From Streptomyces sp. 1331.2 (lineage in GTDB: Bacteria; Actinomycetota; Actinomycetes; Streptomycetales; Streptomycetaceae): 64,000 nt of DNA. The notes under the pieces are model-generated. The model did not search any database. It saw only the letters and a list, made by a program, of their open reading frames with translations, and had not been told where the DNA came from. Shown here piece after piece: positions 57,492-64,000 of this stretch (position 1 is its first letter; every line of letters begins with the position of its first letter). Where the stretch lies: the NCBI RefSeq assembly GCF_900199205.1, contig NZ_OBMJ01000001.1, forward strand, positions 6,689,001 through 6,753,000. The letters are read 5' to 3'. A program made the translations under genes and the position numbers.

Positions 57492-58061
57492 ATGGGCTCA
57501 CCTACCCCCGATGGAAACGAATACCGGACCATGACGCTGGAAGCGTTCGCGGACACGATCGTTCCGGGTGAGAAACGCTCCCCCGACGACCGGGCCGTGG
57601 CCGGCGCCTCGACCGGAGGCGGCGCCGTGCAGGCAGGCGCCATCGAGCTGCTGGAGACACCCGCGACCGGCCTGTCGAACGCCCTGGACGACTACCAGCA
57701 GGCGCTGAACGCCCACGCCGGCGCGTACGCCGCCGAGCACGGCCTGCGCCTCGACGACTCGGTGCCGCCGTTCGTCGCCCTGCCGTTCGCGGACCGCACC
57801 AGCCTGGTGCAGTCCCTGACCGGGACCGGCCACCAGGAGCGCGAACTCTGGGTGCTGCTGGCGCTGTTCGCCAACATGGCCTTCGACACCGCCGCGCACC
57901 TGCACACCACGGACGCGCTCGCGGCAGGCCACCCGGGCCTGACCATGATGGGGTTCATGCAGCCGGGCGACGACGGCCTGTGGCGGTTCCCCGAGTACTC
58001 GTACGGCAAGCAGCTGGCCGATCCCCACCCGGGCACCACCTCCTCAGGGAGCCCCGAATGA
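57492..58061 (+). CDS. DUF5987 family protein, partner of GMC oxidoreductase (E8-like)
   Basis: 189 aa. TLEAFADTIVPGEKRSPDDRAVAGA resembles the gluconate 2-dehydrogenase subunit 3/DUF5987 motif that binds or assists GMC flavoproteins. The rest is helical with an ELWVLLALFANMAFDTAAHLHT block and a C-terminal GFMQPGDDGLWRFPEYSYGKQL. AGGAGA precedes the ATG. Stop overlaps the GMC start by 4 nt, so a stoichiometric complex is likely. There is no Tat signal in either, so they act in the cytoplasm. A protein of this size precedes the GMC gene in nine-membered enediyne cassettes (E8), as far as I recall. Confidence 0.85.
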   Translation: MGSPTPDGNEYRTMTLEAFADTIVPGEKRSPDDRAVAGASTGGGAVQAGAIELLETPATGLSNALDDYQQALNAHAGAYAAEHGLRLDDSVPPFVALPFADRTSLVQSLTGTGHQERELWVLLALFANMAFDTAAHLHTTDALAAGHPGLTMMGFMQPGDDGLWRFPEYSYGKQLADPHPGTTSSGSPE

Positions 58062-59713
58062 CGAACACCGAGAGCACCGACGTCCTGATCGTGGGCAGTG
58101 GCTTCGGCGGCGCGATCGCGGCCTACCACCTGGCGGCCGGCGGCGCGCGGGTCACCGTGCTGGAGCGCGGCCCGTGGCTGGAGGCCAACGACTTCGAGCA
58201 CGACTTCCTGCTCGGCTCCTCGTACACCCGGATCTTCGACTTCGTGGTCGGCGACGGCATGAGCCTGCTGGGCGGGAACTGCGTCGGCGGCGGCAGCGTG
58301 GTGTACTTCGCCGCCATGCCGCGCGCGCCGCGGTTCGTCTTCGACCGCCGGGGCAGCATCGGCCGGCGGATGTGGCCGGCGGCCATCGACCGGGACGTCC
58401 TCGACCCGTGGTACGACCGGGTGGTCGAGGCGCTGCCCATCACCCAGCAGGACTGGAACGACGTCACCTACGCGGGCGGCCTGTTCGCCGCCGCCTGCGA
58501 GCACGCCGGACGCACCGCCAACCCCGTCCCGGCCGCCATCGACCGGGCGAAGTGCACCAACTGCAACTGGATGATGTCCGGTTGCCGGTTCGACGCCAAG
58601 CGCTCGCTGCTGCTGAACTACCTGCCCGCGGCCCTCGCGCACGGTGCCGAGATCCGGCCGCTGCACGAGGTGCAGCACCTCTCCCGCACGGACGGCGGCG
58701 GCTACCGGGTGCACTACAACGTCATCGACGACACCGACTACCGGGTGCACGTGGGCAGCGGCACCATCGACGCGAAGATCGTCGTGCTCGCCGCCGGCGC
58801 CGGGGCCACCCCGGTGATCCTCCAGCGCTCCGAGGCGACTCTGGGCACCATGCCGCACGCCGTCGGCCGCTACTTCTCCGGCAACGGCGAGCGCCTCAAC
58901 ACGGCCGTGGTGAACGAGGACCGGGCCCGGGACCTGCTGGGGCTCAAGCGTGGCGACGGCCGGGCGTTCCGGGCCAACCAGATCGGCAAGGGCCCGGTCG
59001 TGGCGAGTTGGGACAACCTCGACGGCTCGCTGCCGGAGCACTCCCGGTTCTCGCTGGAACAGCTCTACTTCCCCCCGGGGTTCGGCACCATCCTGGCGCA
59101 GGTGCCCGACGCCACCGGCCCCAGCTGGTTCGGCGTGGAGAAGAAGGAACTCGTCCGGCAGTGGCAGTCCTGGCTGACCGTCTTCACCATGGTCGAGGAC
59201 GACAACGAGGGCGTCTTCGGCCCGCCGCCGCCCACCGGCAACGCGGCGCGCATCTCCCAGCAGATGCTCGGGCGCGGCACGATCAGCTACCGGCCGACGG
59301 CCAACACCCTGCGCGGCTGGGCCGAGTCGGACGCCGTGGTGAAGGACATCCTGGAGCGTGACGGGCTGGCCCGCGTCATGCCCTGGACCAACGACCTGGT
59401 GGGCGCGTACACCGTGCACCCGCTGGCCTCCTGCCGGATCGGCGACGACCCGCAGACCTCGGCGCTGGACGACCGGCAGGAACTCCGCAACCACCCGGGC
59501 ATCTTCGTCACCGACGGCTCCGCCGTCCCGGGGGCACTCACCGTCAACCCCGCGCTGACCATCTCCGCGCTCGCCGAACGCGCCATCCCCGGCATCGTGC
59601 GCGCCGCCCAGGAACGCGGCGTCGACGTCCGGTACGGCGCGCCCTCGCCGGACGGCGGAACCAGCGGCCGGCGCGGGGTGCAGGCGCAACTGCCCGGCCT
59701 GATGCGCCGGTAG
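58058..59713 (+). CDS. GMC-family FAD oxidoreductase (E9-like)
   Basis: 551 aa. N-terminal FAD motif VLIVGSGFGGAIAAYHLA (residues about 9-26) with the acidic end VLERG, GMSLLGGNCVGGGSVVYFA (GMC signature 1), and the C-terminal NPALTISALAERAI with HPLASCRIG supplying the catalytic His. Four cysteines in KCTNCNWMMSGC resemble an inserted metal/Fe-S-type loop seen in cholesterol-oxidase-like bacterial GMC members. It is coupled to the DUF5987 gene upstream; the CMD-family gene starts 9 nt downstream. It corresponds to the conserved oxidoreductase E9 of enediyne cassettes. The substrate is presumed to be an enediyne core or polyene alcohol. Confidence 0.92.
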   Translation: MTNTESTDVLIVGSGFGGAIAAYHLAAGGARVTVLERGPWLEANDFEHDFLLGSSYTRIFDFVVGDGMSLLGGNCVGGGSVVYFAAMPRAPRFVFDRRGSIGRRMWPAAIDRDVLDPWYDRVVEALPITQQDWNDVTYAGGLFAAACEHAGRTANPVPAAIDRAKCTNCNWMMSGCRFDAKRSLLLNYLPAALAHGAEIRPLHEVQHLSRTDGGGYRVHYNVIDDTDYRVHVGSGTIDAKIVVLAAGAGATPVILQRSEATLGTMPHAVGRYFSGNGERLNTAVVNEDRARDLLGLKRGDGRAFRANQIGKGPVVASWDNLDGSLPEHSRFSLEQLYFPPGFGTILAQVPDATGPSWFGVEKKELVRQWQSWLTVFTMVEDDNEGVFGPPPPTGNAARISQQMLGRGTISYRPTANTLRGWAESDAVVKDILERDGLARVMPWTNDLVGAYTVHPLASCRIGDDPQTSALDDRQELRNHPGIFVTDGSAVPGALTVNPALTISALAERAIPGIVRAAQERGVDVRYGAPSPDGGTSGRRGVQAQLPGLMRR

Positions 59714-59722
59714 GGGCAGCTC

Positions 59723-60796
59723 ATGACGACAACGCTGTTGCGGCCCGCGCTGCGCCGGGCGCTGGCGCAGATCCGCCGGGTCGCCCCGCCCCGGCCGGCC
59801 GGGGCGGGGAAGGAGGTGGCCGGCGTCTTCGCCGAGGCCGAGCGGGAGTTCGGCATGCTCCCGCCGCCGATCGCCCTGCACGCGGCCGCGCCCGAGGTGC
59901 TGGCCGCCTCCTGGGTGATGCTGCGGGAGACGCTGGTCGCCGGCGGGCGGGTCGACCGGGCGACCAAGGAGGCGGTGGCCGCCGCCGTCTCGGCCGCCAA
60001 CTCCTGCCCGTACTGCGTGCAGGTGCACGGTGCGACGCTGGCCGCGCTGCTGCCCGGGGCGGCCGGGTCCGCCCCGGGCCGTCCGGGGGCCAGGGCAGGG
60101 GCCGGTGCGGAGGCCGAGGCGACGGCCGCCGGGGTGGCCGACTGGCTCCGGGGGGCCGGGGGCGCGCGCTTCCCCGCGCAGGCGGCTCCCGAACTGGTCG
60201 GGGTGGCGGTCACCTTCCACTACCTGAACCGCATGGTCAACCTGTTCCTCGCGGAGAGCCCGGTGCCGCCCGGGCTCCCGCCGGCCGCGCGCTCGGCGGC
60301 GCTGGCCGTGCTCGGCCGGCTGATGCGCAGGGCCGCGCGCGGCGCCCCGCCGGCCGGCACCTCGCTCGACCTGCTGCCGTCCGCGCCCCTGCCCGGGGAC
60401 CTGCGCTGGGCGGCGGGCACCCCGAGCGTCGCGGGCGCCTTCGCACGGGCGGCCGCCGCGGTCGACGCGGCGGGGGCCCGTGCGGTGCCGGAGGGCGTCC
60501 GGGCCCTGGTGACGGCCGAACTGGCCGGGTGGAGCGGTGAGGCGCCCGGACTGGGCCGCGCCTGGGTGGAGGAGGCCGTCTCGGCCCTGCCCGAGGAACA
60601 GCGTGCGGCGGGCCGGCTGGCCCTGCTGACCGCCAAGGCCTCGTACCAGGTCGACGACCGTCTCGTCGCCGAGTTCCGGCACGGGCGGCCCGGCGACACC
60701 GCACTGATCGAGCTCACCTCCTGGGCCGCCCTGACGGCGGCTCGGGAGCTGGGCTCCCGGCTCGCCGAGCGCGTGACCACGGCCGGCCACAGCTGA
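59723..60796 (+). CDS. Carboxymuconolactone-decarboxylase/AhpD-fold protein (E11-like)
   Basis: 357 aa. The AhpD-type active site CPYCVQVHGATLAAL (CxxC plus His, about residue 95) lies in a helical CMD fold. A second degenerate half (residues about 200-350) lacks the Cys pair. AhpD-fold proteins with CxxC can be peroxidase or disulfide-active; in cluster context the role is unknown. GGGGCAGCTC precedes the ATG, 9 nt after the GMC stop. This completes a DUF5987-GMC-CMD operon, closed by a hairpin at 60817. Confidence 0.85.
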   Translation: MTTTLLRPALRRALAQIRRVAPPRPAGAGKEVAGVFAEAEREFGMLPPPIALHAAAPEVLAASWVMLRETLVAGGRVDRATKEAVAAAVSAANSCPYCVQVHGATLAALLPGAAGSAPGRPGARAGAGAEAEATAAGVADWLRGAGGARFPAQAAPELVGVAVTFHYLNRMVNLFLAESPVPPGLPPAARSAALAVLGRLMRRAARGAPPAGTSLDLLPSAPLPGDLRWAAGTPSVAGAFARAAAAVDAAGARAVPEGVRALVTAELAGWSGEAPGLGRAWVEEAVSALPEEQRAAGRLALLTAKASYQVDDRLVAEFRHGRPGDTALIELTSWAALTAARELGSRLAERVTTAGHS

Positions 60797-60816
60797 GCAG
60801 GTAGTCGCCCGCACAC

Positions 60817-60847
60817 CCGAGGCTCCCGCCACCGGCGGGAGCCTCGG
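60817..60847 (+). terminator. Terminator after CMD-family gene
   Basis: CCGAGGCTCCCGCC (60817-60830) and GGCGGGAGCCTCGG (60834-60847), a perfect 14-bp stem with a 3-nt loop. Confidence 0.88.
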
Positions 60848-60920
60848 CGCGTTCCCGGCCGCACGGACCGTGCCGATCGCACCGATCGCACCGACCGTTC
60901 CGGCCGGGAACGCTTTATTC

Positions 60921-60997
60921 GGCATTTAATCACGGCGTTATCGAATAACGACGTTATCGAATAACAGCGTGATGAAATCACACCGTTATGTCAAAAC
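60921..60997 (+). promoter_or_regulatory. Array of 13-bp palindromic boxes phased at 16 bp upstream of PKS
   Basis: Box A GTTATCGAATAAC (60937-60949), box B identical (60953-60965), box C GTGATGAAATCAC (60969-60981) and box D GTTATGTCAAAAC (60985-60997, imperfect). A possible half box GGCATTTAATCAC is at 60921-60933. Each is GTnAT-N3-ATnAC, separated by exactly 3 bp. The segment is about 65 percent A+T in DNA otherwise over 70 percent G+C. It lies 134-210 nt before the PKS ATG. Looks like a multi-operator or cooperative binding platform. Confidence 0.75.
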
Positions 60998-61130
60998 CGC
61001 GGCCCCGGCCGAGCGCAAAGCAAACTCGGAGAAGACTTCCGGACGTGCCTCGATGCACCCTTGACCAGTGCAGGTCTGTCGAGTCGGCGAAGAGATTCGA
61101 CGTCAATTCATCTCCACGGGCGGTGAATAC

Positions 61131-64000
61131 ATGAGCAGTGAGCGGATCGCTATCGTGGGAATCGGCCTCCGATACCCGGATGCCAATTCGGCGAGCGAAC
61201 TGTGGGAGAACGTCCTGAGCGGCCGGAGGGCCTTCCGGAGGCTACCGGACGAGCGGATGAACCAGGCGGACTACTGGTCCGCGGACCGTGGCGCACCCGA
61301 CCGCCACTACACGACGAAGGCCGCCGTCCTGCGGGACTACGCGTTCGACCGGATCAAGTACAGCGTCGCCGGAAGCACCTACCGGGCGACCGACCTGACC
61401 CACTGGCTGGCCCTCGACGTGGCCGACGAGGCACTCGCCGACGCCGGATTCCCGGACGGTTCGGGACTGCCCCACCAGTCCACCGGCGTCGTGGTCGGAA
61501 ACAGCCTCACCGGGGAATTCTCGCGGGCCAACATCATGCGGCTGCGGTGGCCCTACGTCCGCCGCACGGTGGCCGCCGCACTGGCCGGCCGGGGCTGGTC
61601 CCCGGAGGAGGCCGCGACGTTCCTGACGGAACTGGAGCCCCAGTACAAGTCCGCCTTCCCGCCCATCGACGAGGACTCGCTGGCCGGCGGCCTGGCCAAC
61701 ACCATCGCCGGCCGGATCTGCAACCACTTCGACCTGCGCGGCGGCGGGTACACGGTCGACGGCGCCTGCTCCTCCTCCCTGCTGTCCGTGGTCACGGCCG
61801 CGAAGGCGCTGGCCGACGGCGAGCTGGACGTGGCCCTGGCCGGCGGGGTGGACCTGTCCATCGACCCCTTCGAGGTGATCGGCTTCGCCAAGACCGGCGC
61901 GCTGGCCACCGGCGAGATGAAGGTCTACGACAAGGACTCCAACGGCTTCTGGCCCGGCGAGGGCTCCGGCATGCTGGTGCTGATGCGCGAACAGGACGCG
62001 CTGGCCCAGGGGCGGCGGATCTACGCGAGCATCAGCGGCTGGGGCGTCTCCTCGGACGGCAAGGGCGGCATCACCCGCCCCGAGGCGGGCGGCCACCGGC
62101 TCGCCCTGGCCCGCGCCTACGGGCGGGCGGGCTACGGCGTCGAGACCGTCTCGTACTTCGAGGGCCACGGCACCGGTACGGCCCTCGGCGACGCGACCGA
62201 GATCGAGGCGCTGTCCTCCGCCCGCCGCAACGCCGACCCGACGGCCGCCCCGGCCGCGCTCGGCACCATCAAGGGCAACTTCGGGCACACCAAGGCCGCG
62301 GCCGGCGTCGCCGGGCTGATCAAGGCCGCCCTCGCCGTGCACCACCAGGTGATCCCCCCGGCGACCGGCCACGTCGACCCGCACCCCGGCCTGCTCGGCG
62401 ACACGGCCACCATGTACGTGCCCCGCCAGGCGGAGCTCTGGCCGGCCGACCAGCCGGTCCGGGCCGGGGTGTCGGCCATGGGCTTCGGCGGGATCAACAC
62501 CCACGTCACCGTCGCCCAGGCGCCCGGCGCCACCCGCCGCGAGGCGCTGGACGAGCGCACCACCCGGCTGGTCGCAGGCCGCCAGGACGCCGAACTCCTG
62601 CTGCTGGACGCCGCGGACCCGGCCGCGCTGCGGGCCGAGCTGACCCGGCTGCTCGACCTGGTGCCCAAGCTGGCCCAGGCCGAACTGGCCGACCTGGCCG
62701 GGACCTTGGCCGACCGGCTCACCGCAGGCCCGGTCCGCGCCGCCGCCGTCGCGAGCTCCCCGGAGGACGCCGCCCGCGCCCTCGAAAAGCTGCTCGCCCT
62801 GCTCGACTCCGGGGCCCGGGAGGCCTTCTCGGCCGGCGAGGGCATCTTCCTCGCCCGGGCCAGGACCGCCCCCCGGATCGTCTACCTCTTCCCGGGCCAG
62901 GGCTCCGGCCGCGGCGCCGTCGGCGCCATCCGGCGCCGCTTCGCCACCGCCGAGGACGTCTTCCGCGCCTTCCCGCTGCCCACCGGCGGCGACCAGGTCG
63001 CCACCCAGGTGGCCCAACCGCGCATCGTCACCGGCTCGCTGGCCGCCCTGCGGGTACTGGACGGCCTCGGCATCCGGGCCGACGCCGCCGTCGGCCACAG
63101 CCTGGGCGAACTGACCGCGCTGCACTGGGCCGGCGCGATGGACGAGGAACAGGTGGTGCGCCTCGCGACGATCCGCGGCCGGGTGATGGCCAGCGCCAGC
63201 CACGGCGGCGGCGCGATGGCGGGCCTGGCGGCGACCCCGGAGCGCACCGCCGAACTGTCCGCCGGACAGGACGTGGTGATCGCCGGCTACAACGGGCCCC
63301 GGCAGACCGTGATATCCGGCCCCGCCGAGGCGGTGGACGAGGTCTGCCGCCGAGCCGCGGCCGAGGGCGTCCCGGCGACCCGCCTGAACGTCTCGCACGC
63401 CTTCCACTCTCCGCTGGTCGAGCCGGCCGCGGTCGCGATGGCGGCCGAACTGGCGGCCTTCGAGCTGAGCGAGCCGGTCCGTCCGATGGCCTCCACGGTC
63501 ACCGGCCGCCTCCTCGACCCCGGTACCGACCTGCGCGAGCTGCTGCGCCAACAGGTCCTGCTCCCGGTCCGCTTCCACGAGGCCGCCGGTGCGGTCGCCG
63601 CCGACGCCGACCTGCTGGTCGAGGTCGGGCCGGGCCGGGTCCTCTCCGGCCTGCTGGCGGAGGTCGCACCCGGCGCCACCACCCTGGCGGTCGACACCGA
63701 CAGCGCCTCGATCGGCGCGCTGCTCCGGATCGTCGGCGCCGCGTACGTGCTCGGCGCGCCGGTCCGCACCGCCGCGCTGTTCGAGGACCGCCTGGTCCGC
63801 CCGCTGCCGGCGGACGGGGTGATGACCTTCCTGGCCAACCCCTGCGAGGCAGCTCCGGCCATCGGCGCGGACCTGCTGCCGCCACAGGACGGACACCGCC
63901 GGGCCGACGGCCCCGGCCAGGACGAGCAGTCCGTACGGCCCGCACCCGCCTTCGCGTCCGGGCCCGCGTCCGCGGACACCGCCACCGAGGCCGCCGACAC
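61131..64000 (+). CDS. Enediyne-type iterative polyketide synthase (PKSE), KS-AT part; 3' end off the window
   Basis: The visible 956 residues hold the KS (about 1-460) and AT-like domain (about 580-880). The KS catalytic Cys213 is in TVDGACSSSLLS, His346 in EGHGTGT and His386 in NFGHTKAAAG. The AT has YLFPGQGSG and the Ser657 nucleophile motif GHSLGEL. PKSE-specific stretches are ELWENVLSGRRAFRRLP, GSTYRATDLTHWLALDV, TGEFSRANIMRLRWPYVRRTV and LANTIAGRICNHFDLRGGGYTVDG. The ACP, KR, DH and PPTase domains expected of PKSE lie beyond the right edge. It would make the polyene precursor of the enediyne core. A related hglE-KS-type iterative PKS cannot be fully excluded from the KS alone. ATG at 61131 follows ACGGGCGGTG. 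Confidence 0.92.
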   Translation, partial: MSSERIAIVGIGLRYPDANSASELWENVLSGRRAFRRLPDERMNQADYWSADRGAPDRHYTTKAAVLRDYAFDRIKYSVAGSTYRATDLTHWLALDVADEALADAGFPDGSGLPHQSTGVVVGNSLTGEFSRANIMRLRWPYVRRTVAAALAGRGWSPEEAATFLTELEPQYKSAFPPIDEDSLAGGLANTIAGRICNHFDLRGGGYTVDGACSSSLLSVVTAAKALADGELDVALAGGVDLSIDPFEVIGFAKTGALATGEMKVYDKDSNGFWPGEGSGMLVLMREQDALAQGRRIYASISGWGVSSDGKGGITRPEAGGHRLALARAYGRAGYGVETVSYFEGHGTGTALGDATEIEALSSARRNADPTAAPAALGTIKGNFGHTKAAAGVAGLIKAALAVHHQVIPPATGHVDPHPGLLGDTATMYVPRQAELWPADQPVRAGVSAMGFGGINTHVTVAQAPGATRREALDERTTRLVAGRQDAELLLLDAADPAALRAELTRLLDLVPKLAQAELADLAGTLADRLTAGPVRAAAVASSPEDAARALEKLLALLDSGAREAFSAGEGIFLARARTAPRIVYLFPGQGSGRGAVGAIRRRFATAEDVFRAFPLPTGGDQVATQVAQPRIVTGSLAALRVLDGLGIRADAAVGHSLGELTALHWAGAMDEEQVVRLATIRGRVMASASHGGGAMAGLAATPERTAELSAGQDVVIAGYNGPRQTVISGPAEAVDEVCRRAAAEGVPATRLNVSHAFHSPLVEPAAVAMAAELAAFELSEPVRPMASTVTGRLLDPGTDLRELLRQQVLLPVRFHEAAGAVAADADLLVEVGPGRVLSGLLAEVAPGATTLAVDTDSASIGALLRIVGAAYVLGAPVRTAALFEDRLVRPLPADGVMTFLANPCEAAPAIGADLLPPQDGHRRADGPGQDEQSVRPAPAFASGPASADTATEAAD

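Larger units (their letters stand above)
60797..61130. other. Intergenic region upstream of PKS (334 bp)
   Basis: Contains the hairpin at 60817-60847, a short CACCGATCG repeat near 60875-60895 and the AT-rich palindrome array at 60921-60997. The final 130 bp form the PKS leader. No gene is seen. Confidence 0.7.

Noticed and set aside
57692..60925. Very long open frames antisense to clear genes (also 22126-25944 plus, 33453-37613 plus, 61242-63896 minus)
   Set aside because: They mirror strongly coding genes on the other strand, have low-complexity Arg/Gly/Pro/Ala translations and no domain signatures. This is the usual high-GC antisense artefact.
61077..61100. TGTCGA followed by CGA upstream of the PKS as an ECF42 promoter
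   Set aside because: The spacer is 15 nt, not the 17 nt shared by the other elements, and it lies only 30-50 nt before the start. Probably chance.

Overview
The window is 64 kb of very high-GC DNA (well over 70 percent G+C, strong third-position G/C bias, GTG/TTG starts, purine-rich ribosome binding sites). It looks like a chromosomal secondary-metabolism region of a Streptomyces/Kitasatospora-type actinomycete. I see no rRNA, tRNA, insertion sequence, phage gene or CRISPR array. Genes are tightly packed in both orientations, many translationally coupled by 1-4 nt overlaps, and convergent genes are often separated by perfect hairpins.

Layout. (1) 1-13.5 kb, accessory region: a truncated TetR regulator divergent from an MFS pump; a TIGR03084-type protein; a LasC/MonCI-like flavin monooxygenase; a YciI/DGPF protein; an SDR; a 14-helix MFS pump; an acyltransferase - P450 - ferredoxin operon; a DHFR/RibD-like reductase; and a DGPF gene coupled to an ECF42-type sigma factor. 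(2) 13.5-22 kb, minus strand: an ebo-type operon (inositol-phosphate synthase, UbiA/EboC, TIM-barrel isomerase, EboA, EboB, EboE, EboF) behind a GSDH-like propeller gene. (3) 22.8-31.5 kb: PQQ-type propeller protein, epoxide hydrolase (SgcF-like), SgcJ-like protein, and divergently a class-D flavoprotein, a P450, a zinc alcohol dehydrogenase and a frame-disrupted multicopper oxidase. (4) 31.6-48.1 kb: third DGPF gene, DUF2306 membrane protein, SDR, BBE-like oxidase, luciferase-like oxidase, methyltransferase, hydroxymandelate-synthase-like dioxygenase, MbtH, free-standing A-PCP, HpaB/SgcC-like hydroxylase, leaderless solute-binding-like protein, free-standing condensation enzyme, second class-D flavoprotein and an FAD oxidase. 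(5) 48.5-64 kb: UnbV-like, UnbU-like, two DUF1702 proteins, P450, AraC regulator, DUF5987 protein, GMC oxidoreductase, CMD-family protein, and the first 956 codons (KS-AT) of an enediyne-type iterative PKS that runs off the right edge.

Interpretation. Regions 3-5 look like the left part of a nine-membered-enediyne-type gene cluster: PKSE, the UnbV/UnbU/DUF1702 set, P450/GMC tailoring genes, and the epoxide hydrolase plus SgcJ pair. It carries an aromatic side-arm pathway that starts from 4-hydroxyphenylpyruvate. The adenylation domain has a 4-hydroxyphenylglycine-like pocket, but the residue that normally binds the alpha-amino group is Asn instead of Asp. With the adjacent hydroxymandelate-synthase-like gene this predicts loading of 4-hydroxymandelate (an alpha-hydroxy acid), ring hydroxylation/O-methylation, and transfer to the core by the SgcC5-like condensation enzyme. 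That combination is the most interesting prediction here.

Two further systems stand out. A candidate ECF42 regulon has the same TGTCGA-N17-CGAC signature in front of three scattered DGPF genes and one P450 operon. An AT-rich array of 13-bp palindromes phased every 16 bp lies directly upstream of the PKS. Many gene boundaries also carry unrelated minisatellites of 7-40 bp, several of which extend reading frames in phase.
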